64,000 nt of DNA from Formosa haliotis. GTDB lineage: Bacteria > Bacteroidota > Bacteroidia > Flavobacteriales > Flavobacteriaceae. Shown one piece after another: positions 18,446 to 27,768 of the stretch. The translations under genes and the position numbers were made by a program. How positions within the stretch are numbered: the first letter of the stretch is position 1; every line of letters starts with the position of its first letter. Under the pieces are notes generated by a model. It saw only the letters and a list, made by a program, of their open reading frames with translations. It made no database searches and was not told the origin of the DNA. Location: positions 2,601,501 to 2,665,500 of the forward strand of contig NZ_BDEL01000001.1 in assembly GCF_001685485.1 (NCBI RefSeq), read 5' to 3'.

Positions 18446-18700
18446 ATGGCAAAGACAAATTATGCATACCTATATAATAACAATGTGGATGGAATACAAG
18501 AACAATACCAAGAGCTTTTAGTACTACAAAAAGCCGAAAAGTATCGTTTATGGGCAAAAACTAACTTTATTTTAAAAATGAATTGTTGTTTTCTCAAATT
18601 ACGGGAAAACCGTAATTTGAGAAGAATATTTTACTTTTTCGACGAACTACATGGTAATGAATCTTTTAAAAGTTTTTTTTCATTAAGTTTGAAACGTTGA
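18446..18700 (+). CDS. Hypothetical small protein, possible gene remnant
   Basis: The 84-codon frame begins with a plausible ATG and a fairly polar first half (NNNVDGIQEQYQELLVLQKAE). Its second half is built over a 14-bp perfect inverted repeat (18591-18604 with 18610-18623), which is more typical of noncoding DNA. The C terminus is basic and Phe-rich. I recognise no family. It may be the truncated start of a decayed gene followed by a hairpin. Confidence 0.25.
   Translation: MAKTNYAYLYNNNVDGIQEQYQELLVLQKAEKYRLWAKTNFILKMNCCFLKLRENRNLRRIFYFFDELHGNESFKSFFSLSLKR
18591..18623. other. 14-bp perfect inverted repeat
   Basis: TTCTCAAATTACGG pairs with CCGTAATTTGAGAA across a 5-nt GAAAA loop. There is no T-run after it. 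It may be a transcript hairpin, or a terminator for a short upstream transcript. Confidence 0.6.
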
Positions 18701-18890
18701 AAGCAATTTCTTAAGTTTTGAAGTCTTAAAAATTGTACAAAACAAGATCGATCAATACTGGTACCAGTTTTTAATTTAAAACTTCAACTAAAACTTCATG
18801 GCTTTTCTAGTCAAAAAAATAATGTATAATATCTGAGTAAAAAATTACCAGATCTAAAATTTTAAAATTACGAAAATAATAGCAAGCATA

Positions 18891-19079
18891 TTGTTTATTT
18901 CTCTTATTGGAAGCAATATAAGTATTAATGAAAATAAGAATCTTGATATCTCCCGAGATGTTTGTACAGCAAAAGTCACTGTTGATTGTGAGGGAGATGG
19001 AATTCCTGAAGCGACTGCCATCGTTGATTGTAAAAATGCCAATGCCATGATGAATGAGTTTGCAGAATTCTGCAGATAA
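18891..19079 (+). CDS. Small secreted four-cysteine peptide, possible precursor peptide
   Basis: The mature part (LDISRDVCTAKVTVDCEGDG ... AIVDCKNANAMMNEFAEFCR) has four Cys and is acidic. The hydrophobic N terminus looks like a signal peptide. The only standard start is the TTG at 18891. The frame is open back to 18858 and would read KITKIIASILFISLIG, a better signal peptide, implying a non-standard start (ATT at 18867) or a lost ATG. A terminator-like hairpin follows, then a GLPGLI gene and a TonB-type receptor on the same strand. No family recognised; it may be a secreted or processed peptide handled by those neighbours. Confidence 0.5.
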   Translation: MFISLIGSNISINENKNLDISRDVCTAKVTVDCEGDGIPEATAIVDCKNANAMMNEFAEFCR

Positions 19080-19092
19080 TTAAGTTTACACT

Positions 19093-19121
19093 AACCACGA
19101 TCTTATTATTTGATCGTGGTT
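19093..19121 (+). terminator. Attenuator-like hairpin between the small peptide gene and the GLPGLI gene
   Basis: AACCACGATC (19093-19102) pairs perfectly with GATCGTGGTT (19112-19121) across a 9-nt loop, followed by TTTAAA. A partial terminator here would give more peptide transcript than downstream transcript. Confidence 0.6.
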
Positions 19122-19134
19122 TAAACCTCTAAAT

Positions 19135-19899
19135 ATGAAATATAACATTATAATTTTTTTATTGACACTATCTTACCAATCTATGTTGTCCCAGGTAAAG
19201 ACAGGTGTTGTCTATTATGGTGAGATTCAAAGTTTATCATTAGGATCTCCAGTAGGTAAAGACTACAATGCAACACTTTTGTTTGATACCGACAGATCAC
19301 TTTATACTACAAGAAAAGACTCGTTAGAACAATTAACTAACAGTGTAAAACAACAGCAAAATTTTACGTTTAGCGTGAGTACCAATAATGAAGGGTTTTT
19401 ATATTATAACGATTTAAAAACCAAAACATTTTTTGCTAGGGACTTAGGATTTAGCTATGTTAAAGAGGACACTCCCATAATAAATTGGGATATTAATGAC
19501 AAAACGAAACTTATAGGAGATTTTGAGTGCCAAATGGCGACTTGTTCCTTTAGAGGGAGAACATATACAGCCTGGTTTACTATGCAAGTGCCCCTACCAT
19601 ATGGCCCATGGAAATTACAGGGCTTACCAGGGTTAATTTTAGAGGCTTACGACACAAATAAAGAAATTTTTTGGTATTTCAAAGAATTGAAGTATCCATC
19701 GAGTTATCAGTATTTATTAAAACCAATTAAGAACCCAACAAATACATGGATAACGTTTGACACATTTAAAAGTAATCTAGAAGAAAGGCTAGAACAAGCA
19801 ACTTTAAATAGTAGGATATTATCAGAAAAAACAGGTGTTCCTATCCACGAAGACAAAAATCCAGGAAATATATTTATTGAAGTATTTGGTGATTTTTAA
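19135..19899 (+). CDS. GLPGLI family protein
   Basis: This 254-residue protein has a signal peptide (MKYNIIIFLLTLSYQSMLSQ). The family-defining motif GLPGLI lies at residues 163-168 in the context YGPWKLQGLPGLILEAYD, preceded by the AWFTMQVPLPYGPWK stretch. GLPGLI proteins are Bacteroidota secreted proteins of unknown function, often next to outer-membrane receptor-like proteins, as here. The following gene starts 28 bp after its stop. Confidence 0.88.
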   Translation: MKYNIIIFLLTLSYQSMLSQVKTGVVYYGEIQSLSLGSPVGKDYNATLLFDTDRSLYTTRKDSLEQLTNSVKQQQNFTFSVSTNNEGFLYYNDLKTKTFFARDLGFSYVKEDTPIINWDINDKTKLIGDFECQMATCSFRGRTYTAWFTMQVPLPYGPWKLQGLPGLILEAYDTNKEIFWYFKELKYPSSYQYLLKPIKNPTNTWITFDTFKSNLEERLEQATLNSRILSEKTGVPIHEDKNPGNIFIEVFGDF

Positions 19900-19927
19900 A
19901 TCAGGTAGCATAAAGGTTAATATATTC

Positions 19928-22519
19928 ATGCTAATGTTGATACTTTGTATATCTAAGACTTCGTTGGCTCAAAACATTTCTATATTTGGTTTTATAAAAA
20001 AAGATCAAGATAGTTTACCAATACCAGGTACCTCGGTTGTATTAAAAAATAATAATGCATTTTTAGGGTATGCGTATTCAGATGAGTCCGGAGCATTTAG
20101 AATTAATGTAGAATCTCAATATGAGCAACTTGTAATGGAGGTTAGTGCTCTAGGATTTAAAACATATAAAGACACCTTAATTGTTAAGGACCATGAAAAT
20201 GTATTGCGAAATGTATTTTTATCTGAAAAAATAGAAACACTATCTACTGTTGTACTCAAGTCTACAGAAAAAATTGAGATTAATAGAGATACCATATCAT
20301 ATCGCTTGTCCGCTTTTGAAGATGGTACAGAAAATTCTGTTGAAGATATGCTCAAAAATCTTCCTGGAATAGAGGTTGATGATAACGGTGTTATTAGGGC
20401 ATTAGGAGAACCTATTGATAAAATCCTGATAGAAGGGGACGATTTGGCCAATTCTAATTATAAGGTCATTTCTCAGAATTTAGACCCTTCAGTCTTAAAA
20501 TCCATAGAAATCATTCAGAATTATGAAGAAAATCCTGTTTTAAAACAGTTCCTTAATTCAAATGCTATCGTTTTAAATTTAAAGTTAAAAGAAGATAAGA
20601 AATCCTTACTTTTTGGTAAAGCAGATGTTGGTATTGGCGCAAAGAACCGGTATACAAGTGATTTAAATTTAGCACTAATAAACCCTAATTTTAAATTGTT
20701 AAACCTAGGATTTATTAATAATGTAGGGAGAACAGCAGGCTCTCAATTTAGTAATTACGAATTTATGGTAGGAGGCTTTAACGATTTTCAAAAATCTTTT
20801 GAACCAAAACTAAAGCCATTGGTTTTTCTACAAGGGTCTATTATGGATATTGAAGAAAAATATTATGTAGAAAATCAAGCGTTTTCAAATAGTTTGTTAC
20901 TTAACAAAAAGTTCAATAAATCGTTACATGTAAAAAATACCCTATATACCTATCGCGATAATTTTAAAAAAGATTATAACATTGATTATACCTATTTTGT
21001 TCCTCCTAGCACCATTTCATACACTGAAACGAATAACTTCGATAATACTGATTTTAGTTTAGGAAATGATTTTGAACTACAATTTTCTCCTTCAGCATCA
21101 TCTAACCTCAATGCTTCCGCCTCCTTTGTTTATAAAAATAAAAACGATGTAAACATCTTGGTTACTAATGGAAATCTTATAAATCAAACTTTAAAGTCTG
21201 AAATAAATAGTTTTAATTCACAAATTCAATATACTAAAAAACTAAATAAAGGCGCTATGGTCATAGATGGTTTTTCAGGAATTAAAAGTAACAACCAATT
21301 TTTTAAAATACATCCGAATAGACTTGCTCAAGACAGTGTAAATTCCGAACTAAATACAAATTATAAGTCAACCTTAAAATACTGGGGTGCAGAATCGGCT
21401 TTTGTATTTAAATCAGGCAAAACTTCTCACTCTTATACTATTGGAGTTAATCATACAAGCGAAAAAATAATTGGACATTCATATGAAAACGAGATGGTTT
21501 TAGATAGTTTATCGGGTTTAGATCATGCCAAAAACCTACAACCAAAAGCTCAAATTAAACTTAAATTATCAATAAATGAACGTTTGGAATTCAATGCTAT
21601 GGTGGAAGGAAAATTAAGCTTTTACAAAAGGAACAATATAAGCAGTTCCTTTTTTTTGCCTAATGCCGATTTTAACATTCAACTAAAAGAAGGCAAAACA
21701 GGAAATTACAGAGTAGGATGGGAATACGTTTCGAAATTAGAAACCTTAGATTATTATGTCGATTTTTTTGTAGTAAATAGTTATCGTTCTCTAGGCTTAG
21801 GGGCCAATCAAGTAAAGCCAATAACCAATAACCGATATTATTTTAAGCATAGTTTCTCTAATGTTAAAAAGCAACTTTTTTTTAGTACCAGTTTGTCTTA
21901 TATACACTTTAATTCTCAATTTGTACAAGAATCCCTTTTAAATCAAAATTATAATGTATCACGAAACGTTTATACATCTGGTCAAAACTTAATCTTTTTT
22001 AATACTAGTGTTACCACTTACGCTAAACCTCTAAATATGTCCTTAAAAATGGGATATAATTATAGTCGCGTAATTAATCCTTCAGTAATTAATAACACAT
22101 ATTTGGAAACTATAAATAACACATCGGGCATTGGGTTATCTGGGACAAGCTATTTTAAGTCCTTTTTTAATTTTAAATTTCAATTGAATTTTACAGATAT
22201 TAAAGGTCGGAATGTAGAGAGTGAAGTAAGAAATAGAAGGTTTCAATTTGTTTTTAATCCTGTATTCAAAATTACTTCGGAATGGCTCATTAGTTCAAAG
22301 TTTGAAAATTATTTAGTCGATTCCATTTTCTACGATGCTAATTATATGGAAGTAACGTACAAACCCGAATTAAAAAAATGGAGTCTAGGGCTATATGCAC
22401 AGAATTTGTTTAACAAGGATACTTTCGAATTTAATTATTTAAACAACTACACAAATACCAACATCGCTTACAAAACAGTACCTAGATATGCATATATCTA
22501 TTGGAGGTTTAAATTTTAA
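19928..22519 (+). CDS. TonB-dependent-receptor-like outer membrane protein with carboxypeptidase-regulatory-like N-terminal domain
   Basis: An earlier in-frame start would run through the end of the GLPGLI gene. MLMLILCISKTSLAQ at 19928 gives a clean signal peptide, so 863 residues are predicted. Residues 18-105 form a CarboxypepD_reg-like/CNA-B-type beta-sandwich (FGFIKKDQDSLPIPGTSVVL ... ALGFKTY). A plug-like part follows (DMLKNLPGIEVDDNGVIRAL, LIEGDDL), then a long beta-barrel ending in the aromatic RYAYIYWRFKF. This is the outer-membrane layout of Bacteroidota receptor-like proteins that go with GLPGLI genes. Substrate unknown; the small peptide upstream is a candidate cargo. Confidence 0.8.
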   Translation: MLMLILCISKTSLAQNISIFGFIKKDQDSLPIPGTSVVLKNNNAFLGYAYSDESGAFRINVESQYEQLVMEVSALGFKTYKDTLIVKDHENVLRNVFLSEKIETLSTVVLKSTEKIEINRDTISYRLSAFEDGTENSVEDMLKNLPGIEVDDNGVIRALGEPIDKILIEGDDLANSNYKVISQNLDPSVLKSIEIIQNYEENPVLKQFLNSNAIVLNLKLKEDKKSLLFGKADVGIGAKNRYTSDLNLALINPNFKLLNLGFINNVGRTAGSQFSNYEFMVGGFNDFQKSFEPKLKPLVFLQGSIMDIEEKYYVENQAFSNSLLLNKKFNKSLHVKNTLYTYRDNFKKDYNIDYTYFVPPSTISYTETNNFDNTDFSLGNDFELQFSPSASSNLNASASFVYKNKNDVNILVTNGNLINQTLKSEINSFNSQIQYTKKLNKGAMVIDGFSGIKSNNQFFKIHPNRLAQDSVNSELNTNYKSTLKYWGAESAFVFKSGKTSHSYTIGVNHTSEKIIGHSYENEMVLDSLSGLDHAKNLQPKAQIKLKLSINERLEFNAMVEGKLSFYKRNNISSSFFLPNADFNIQLKEGKTGNYRVGWEYVSKLETLDYYVDFFVVNSYRSLGLGANQVKPITNNRYYFKHSFSNVKKQLFFSTSLSYIHFNSQFVQESLLNQNYNVSRNVYTSGQNLIFFNTSVTTYAKPLNMSLKMGYNYSRVINPSVINNTYLETINNTSGIGLSGTSYFKSFFNFKFQLNFTDIKGRNVESEVRNRRFQFVFNPVFKITSEWLISSKFENYLVDSIFYDANYMEVTYKPELKKWSLGLYAQNLFNKDTFEFNYLNNYTNTNIAYKTVPRYAYIYWRFKF

Positions 22520-23137
22520 TACGATTTTGGCACGGGATTATTCGAACTAAAGGCTTTATAAAAATTAAAACTTACATTCCAATAAAATCCCATTCAGCCC
22601 ATTCCCACTACATTTCGCGAAAAGCTTCATTTCGGGAAAAGCGCTTCTTTACAAAGTCTCGAACACAACGTCAAGGCTTCCAACTTCTACTCCACTTGCT
22701 CGCTAATTCCCGAGAAAAACGGGAAGCGACCAAACTCCATTTCTGCCTACAGCATTAACGTTACGTTCGCTTGATTTTCTTCCATATTTGTAATTTGAAT
22801 GACTAAATATACTTCCATTTTTATTAATTATTAAATGAAATTTAAATTACTAAATATATACCATCACAGGTTTCCTAATCTAGTTCACTATGATAATGGA
22901 TATTTTCAAGTGTAAATTTAGAATGATTTGTTTTTACATAAAATCAAGGAATTTGCGTTAAAGATAGACTTTTAAAAATACCTAATAGTGGGTATTTTTT
23001 TTATGCCTTTTATATTTTACTTTACCTAAGTAATGAAATATTAGTGCTTTACACCAATTAACAATACTCTAATATATATGTTGATTGTTCAATTTATAAA
23101 TTACATAAAACGTACATATAATTTTAAAAATTTAATT
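22520..23137. other. Gene-free stretch of about 600 bp with a more GC-rich block
   Basis: Roughly 22590-22780 is visibly richer in G and C than its surroundings. It contains a hairpin (TTCCCG at 22707-22712 with CGGGAA at 22720-22725). No frame is supported there. It may be a decayed gene end or an intergenic repeat. A terminator hairpin follows at 22974-23002. Confidence 0.5.
22974..23002 (+). terminator. Rho-independent terminator
   Basis: AAAAATACC pairs with GGTATTTTT across an 8-nt loop, ending in a T8 run. It ends transcription coming from the left, about 450 bp after the receptor-like gene. Confidence 0.65.
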
Positions 23138-24265
23138 ATGAAAAAACTTACTCAACTTCTCACCATATTTATGACAAGTATTGTATTTGCTCAAGAAGAC
23201 AACAACATATTACACAAGGATTCAGTTCCTCTAACAAAAAAAGAGTTTTATACTGCAGTAAAGCAAGATTTTAGTTCATTGGTAGGTAATGATGAAAAAA
23301 GTATAAATAATTCAATTACAACTAATTTTGACAAAAATGAAACTAGCGTTTCAGCTAAATTTCTTATAGCTCCAAATTATTTAAATAAAAACGACAAATT
23401 TATGCACTTAATTTCAGGACAAATAAAGATAGGAGAAAGTACAAATTTTTTAGATTTGGGAAAATCTAAAATGCCTTTGATTGATTTATCTGTCCAATAT
23501 AATTGGATTATGAATAAAACTTGGTACTTTAATAAGTCGAGTAAAACAGAGAAAAATAATATAAAAAAAATTATTATAGCTAATGACTCCTTGATGAAGG
23601 ATGAAAAGAAACTACTTTACTACCAAATTATTGAAGAAAATGAAAAAAATAAAATTCATAATTGGACGTTTAAAAAATATCATTGGATGTCTTTTGAAAT
23701 AAATTATACGAATGCTAAATATCAAATTTTTGATATAACAAAGCCTTTCGATGAGCAACTATTTAGTGAAAAATACTCTAAGGGTTCTGGGAGTATAGGA
23801 TATAATTATTATGGAAAATGGATAAAGGATAATATTTATTGGAAAGACAAGGTAAGACCTCATTACGTCTTTTTTACAGTAAACTATGAATTCAAGGATG
23901 GAAATAACATTAATAAATTTGAAAAAATTGAAATTACTGATTATGAGCAAATTGAGGAAAATAACATAATAAGAGAGGTTTCTACAACTAGAACAGCTTA
24001 TAAAGGAAATTATAAAACTTTTAAACAGCATAATTTCTCAAGTGAATTATTAATAGGAATACAAAAAAATATTTCGATTGACTTATTTGGTAATATTGAA
24101 ATTTCTAAAGAATTTTCACCAATTTACACATATGGTGGTGGTTTGTATTTTCTGGCAAAAAATAAAAAAGAAGAGACGACGGTTAATCTCGGAATATTTA
24201 TAAAGAAGGAAGGTGCAAAAGATCCATTTTTAGGTTTTAAAACCTCACTTCCCATTTCACTGTAA
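23138..24265 (+). CDS. Unrecognised secreted protein, possibly an outer-membrane beta-barrel
   Basis: The frame opens earlier (23078), but MKKLTQLLTIFMTSIVFAQE at 23138 gives a standard signal peptide, so 375 residues are predicted. After the signal come alternating polar/hydrophobic stretches, for example LIDLSVQYNWIMNKTWYF, WMSFEINYTNAKYQIF and VFFTVNYEF. The C-terminal part (LGIFIKKEGAKDPFLGFKTS) suggests beta strands of a membrane barrel. No family recognised. It stands alone between the receptor-like gene and the restriction-modification operon. Confidence 0.7.
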   Translation: MKKLTQLLTIFMTSIVFAQEDNNILHKDSVPLTKKEFYTAVKQDFSSLVGNDEKSINNSITTNFDKNETSVSAKFLIAPNYLNKNDKFMHLISGQIKIGESTNFLDLGKSKMPLIDLSVQYNWIMNKTWYFNKSSKTEKNNIKKIIIANDSLMKDEKKLLYYQIIEENEKNKIHNWTFKKYHWMSFEINYTNAKYQIFDITKPFDEQLFSEKYSKGSGSIGYNYYGKWIKDNIYWKDKVRPHYVFFTVNYEFKDGNNINKFEKIEITDYEQIEENNIIREVSTTRTAYKGNYKTFKQHNFSSELLIGIQKNISIDLFGNIEISKEFSPIYTYGGGLYFLAKNKKEETTVNLGIFIKKEGAKDPFLGFKTSLPISL

Positions 24266-24507
24266 AAAACAACACTTAAACGATAAACCATCCACTTAGT
24301 TTGTTCTCGTTCTTAAACAATTAAATGATCCCAAAAGATTGTAGACTGACTTTTATAAAAAATTTGTATCCTAAAAACTGCTCCGGATATTACGGAATCA
24401 AATTAACCCCAATTACTTTCCTTTTTTACGGAAAACCGCAATACTATATGGTATTGATTCACTATTTTTAAGGATTGTAACCTTATCAAAATACCACATC
24501 CTTATAC

Positions 24508-26076
24508 ATGGCTAAAAAAGCTGCTGCTAAAAAGCAAAAATCGATGGAAGAAACCCTTTGGGATTCAGCCAACAAACTAAGAGGAACTGTAGAAAGTTCG
24601 GAATACAAACACGTTGTTTTAAGTTTAATCTTCTTAAAATTTGCCAGCGATAAGTTCGAAGAACGCAGGCAAGAACTTATAAACGAAGGCAAAGAACAGT
24701 TTTTAGACATGGTGGAGTTTTACACCATGAAAAATGCGTTTTTCCTTCCAGAAGCCTCCCGTTGGAGCTATATTATTAAAAACTCTAAGCAAGATAATAT
24801 TGCTTTAATTATAGATACCGCATTACATACTACCGAAAAAAATAATCCGTCGTTAAAAGGTGCTTTGCCCGATAATTATTTTTCACGTCTAAATATGGAT
24901 GTGAGTAAATTGGCAGCTTTACTCGATACCGTAAACAATATCGATACCTTAAAAGATAAAGAGCAAGATATTGTAGGCCGTGTGTACGAGTATTTTTTAA
25001 GCAAATTTGCTTTAGCCGAAGGTAAAGGAAAAGGCGAATTCTACACCCCTAAAAGTATTGTAAACCTTATAGCAGAAATGATTGAACCCTACAAAGGGGT
25101 TATTTACGATCCTGCTTGCGGTTCTGGAGGTATGTTTGTACAGTCTATGAAGTTTATAGAAAACCATCATGGCGATAAAAAAGAGATTTCTATTTACGGA
25201 CAAGAATACACGGCTACCACTTATAAACTAGCCAAAATGAACTTAGCCATTCGTGGTATTGCCGCCAATTTAGGAGCCGTACCAGCCGATACGTTTGGTA
25301 AAGACCAGCATCCCGATTTAAAAGCCGATTATATTATGGCAAATCCGCCTTTTAACCAAAAAGATTGGCGCGCTAGTGATGAGCTATTAGACGACCCACG
25401 TTGGAAAGGCTACGATGTGCCACAAACAGGAAACGCCAATTATGGGTGGATTTTAAACATGGTCTCTAAATTATCCGACAACGGTGTGGCAGGATTTGTA
25501 CTTTCTAATGGGGCTCTTTCTGGTGGTGGAGAAGAGTATAAAATTAGAAAAAAACTTATTGAAAACGGACTCATAGAAGCCATAGTCATTTTACCTGGAA
25601 GTATGTTTTATACGACTGATATCAGTGTTACTATCTGGGTAATTAATAAAAATAAAAAAGAACGCACCGTAGCACTTAACGATGTAGTAAAACATTACCG
25701 AAATAGACAAGACGAAATTTTGTTTATGGATTTGAGACAAATCGGCGAACCCTTCGAAAAGAAATTCATTCAGTTTTCTGAAACCCATATAGCAGAAATT
25801 AGTAAAACCTATCACGATTGGCAGCAGAAAGACACCGATTATCAAGACATTCCAGAATATTGCTGCTCGGCATCTCTAGAAGATGTGGTTAAAAAAGATT
25901 ATTCCTTAGTGCCAAGTAAATATATTGAATTTGTTAACCGCGATGAAAATATCGACTTCGATGATAAAATGAAAGCCCTTCAAACCGAGTTTTCAGAACT
26001 GTTAAAAGAAGAAGCCAAATCTAAAACCGAATTACTTAACGTTTTTAAAGCATTGGGTTATGAAATTAAATTATAA
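24508..26076 (+). CDS. hsdM: Type I restriction-modification system methyltransferase subunit
   Basis: This 522-residue protein has the HsdM N-terminal helical domain (KSMEETLWDSANKLRG), then GEFYTPKSIVNLIAEMIEP. The SAM-binding DPACGSGG is at residues 201-208 and the adenine-methylase catalytic NPPF at 279-282. It methylates adenine in the site chosen by HsdS, protecting host DNA, and is needed for restriction by HsdR. It overlaps hsdS by 17 bp. hsdR lies 4.7 kb downstream, separated by other defence genes. Confidence 0.96.
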   Translation: MAKKAAAKKQKSMEETLWDSANKLRGTVESSEYKHVVLSLIFLKFASDKFEERRQELINEGKEQFLDMVEFYTMKNAFFLPEASRWSYIIKNSKQDNIALIIDTALHTTEKNNPSLKGALPDNYFSRLNMDVSKLAALLDTVNNIDTLKDKEQDIVGRVYEYFLSKFALAEGKGKGEFYTPKSIVNLIAEMIEPYKGVIYDPACGSGGMFVQSMKFIENHHGDKKEISIYGQEYTATTYKLAKMNLAIRGIAANLGAVPADTFGKDQHPDLKADYIMANPPFNQKDWRASDELLDDPRWKGYDVPQTGNANYGWILNMVSKLSDNGVAGFVLSNGALSGGGEEYKIRKKLIENGLIEAIVILPGSMFYTTDISVTIWVINKNKKERTVALNDVVKHYRNRQDEILFMDLRQIGEPFEKKFIQFSETHIAEISKTYHDWQQKDTDYQDIPEYCCSASLEDVVKKDYSLVPSKYIEFVNRDENIDFDDKMKALQTEFSELLKEEAKSKTELLNVFKALGYEIKL

Positions 26077-27226
26077 ACGATTAGGAGATTATTTAGAACC
26101 TTGTAATGAAAAAAATGACGGTAATATTATTAAAACACTTCAAGGAATAAGTAATCGAAAATATTTTCAGAAGGCAAAAACGAATACAATAGGAGTAGAT
26201 TTATCAAAGTATAGGGTGGTTAGAACGGGACAGTTTGCGTTTAACAGAGCAACAACTAGAAATGGAGACAAAATTTCTATTGCTTTAAGGCGTGGAAAAG
26301 ATTGTATCGTTTCACCATCTTACAGAATTTTTAAATCTAAGGATGAAAATATTCTAAATTCTGAATACTTAATGATGTGGTTTCAAAGACCTGATTTTGA
26401 TCGTTATGCACGTTATAAATCACATGGAAGTGCTCATGAGTTTTTTGATTGGGATGAAATGCAGGAGGTAGAACTCCCCATCCCATCGATAGAAAAACAA
26501 CGTGAAATCGTAGCCGAATACAATACCATTGTAAATCGTATAAAACTAAACGAAACCCTAAACCAAAAACTAGAAGAAACAGCCCAAGCTTTGTATAAAC
26601 ATTGGTTTGTAGAAAAAGACATCGTCTTAAAGAGTTCTAATTTAGCATCTATAACAAGTTTAATTACGGATGGAAAACATGGTAATTGTAAAGACGAGTA
26701 TAATTCAGGATACTATTTCTTAAGCGCTAAGGATGTAAGGGATTTTTTGGTATATGAAAATTCTCGAGAAATAACCAAAAAGGATTTTGATGAAACTCAT
26801 AGAAGAACAAATTTGCAACCATATGATATTTGCTTGGTAAATACCGGAGCTACTATTGGAAGAATGTGCCTAGCACCAAATAATCCAAAGACATACAAAA
26901 GTACTTTTCAAAAAAGTGTTGCAGTAATAAAACCTAAAGAAAATGTTACTACTAGTTTTTTTCTTTACTGCTTACTTAAAAATCGAATGAAAGAAATAAT
27001 TGAGCTCGGAAAAGGTACCTCACAGTCAAATTTACTTTTAGGTGATTTAAAGGAATTTGAAGTAGAATATCCAGATTTTTTTTTAATAAAAGAATTTGAT
27101 TTAAAAGTTAATCCTATTTATAAGCAAATTGAGATTAATTATTATGAAAATTTATGTTTGATAAAAATCAAAGATTTACTTCTTTCTAAAATGTCAAAAG
27201 CAGAAACTAAAACAGCAGAGGCCTAA
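26060..27226 (+). CDS. hsdS: Type I restriction-modification system specificity subunit
   Basis: This 388-residue protein has two target-recognition halves. The first ends at ELPIPSIEKQREIVAEYNTI near residues 138-157. The conserved helical spacer (NETLNQKLEETAQALYKHWF) lies at about 165-187. The second TRD follows, with a typical GATIGRMCLAP near residue 273 and GTSQSNLLLGDLKEFEVEYP. It sets the DNA sequence recognised by the complex. Its start lies inside the hsdM end, so the two are translationally coupled. Confidence 0.94.
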   Translation: MKLNYKRLGDYLEPCNEKNDGNIIKTLQGISNRKYFQKAKTNTIGVDLSKYRVVRTGQFAFNRATTRNGDKISIALRRGKDCIVSPSYRIFKSKDENILNSEYLMMWFQRPDFDRYARYKSHGSAHEFFDWDEMQEVELPIPSIEKQREIVAEYNTIVNRIKLNETLNQKLEETAQALYKHWFVEKDIVLKSSNLASITSLITDGKHGNCKDEYNSGYYFLSAKDVRDFLVYENSREITKKDFDETHRRTNLQPYDICLVNTGATIGRMCLAPNNPKTYKSTFQKSVAVIKPKENVTTSFFLYCLLKNRMKEIIELGKGTSQSNLLLGDLKEFEVEYPDFFLIKEFDLKVNPIYKQIEINYYENLCLIKIKDLLLSKMSKAETKTAEA

Positions 27227-27243
27227 CTATAAAATAAATAATT

Positions 27244-27765
27244 ATGAATTTTTTACTCAGACTTTTTTTAACATTTAGTTCGGTGTCATTTTTTGTGATT
27301 ATTTATCTTATAAAAAACAAAATATTTCCGATAAACTTTTTATGCTTGTCATATTTTGAATTTTTAATGAGTGGTGTTTATGTTTTAATACCTTTCATTT
27401 TAGCTCTTATAGCATTGTTTTTTTCTAAGAAATTATCGGAATCGAATATTAAAGGAATAAAATCTATTGAAGTCTCTAATAACGATTTTTTATCAAATTA
27501 TTTAGCTTTCTTTTTTGTAGCATTGAGTGTCAGTGATGGTTTGACTTTTTATATTGTTTTTGGGATTACAATTGTTTTTACGTTTGTATCTAGAGTGTCT
27601 TATTTCAATCCAGTTTTTCTAATATTCGGCTACACATTCTATTATGTACTAATAGAAGACAATATCAAAATAATGCTTATTAGTAAACAAAAATTAAAGT
27701 CACCTAAGACGATCGTGGAAATCAAAGTTCGAAGAATTAACGATTATACATTTATTGAAATATAA
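27244..27765 (+). CDS. Membrane protein, KwaA-like (Kiwa-type defence)
   Basis: This 173-residue protein has four predicted membrane segments at about residues 5-23, 38-61, 83-110 and 118-138, followed by a short cytoplasmic tail. The segment FNPVFLIFGYTFYYVLI resembles what I recall of KwaA, the small four-helix membrane subunit of the Kiwa anti-phage system. It is followed 3 bp later by a soluble protein with a DUF4868-like C-terminal part, as in Kiwa. The pair sits between hsdS and hsdR. The assignment rests on size, topology, order and motif impression, not on an alignment. Confidence 0.5.
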   Translation: MNFLLRLFLTFSSVSFFVIIYLIKNKIFPINFLCLSYFEFLMSGVYVLIPFILALIALFFSKKLSESNIKGIKSIEVSNNDFLSNYLAFFFVALSVSDGLTFYIVFGITIVFTFVSRVSYFNPVFLIFGYTFYYVLIEDNIKIMLISKQKLKSPKTIVEIKVRRINDYTFIEI

Positions 27766-27768
27766 ACT

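Noticed and set aside
18446..18700. TetR-like or other regulator start
   Set aside because: The N-terminal segment does not show a helix-turn-helix and the second half is a hairpin; kept only as a low-confidence remnant.
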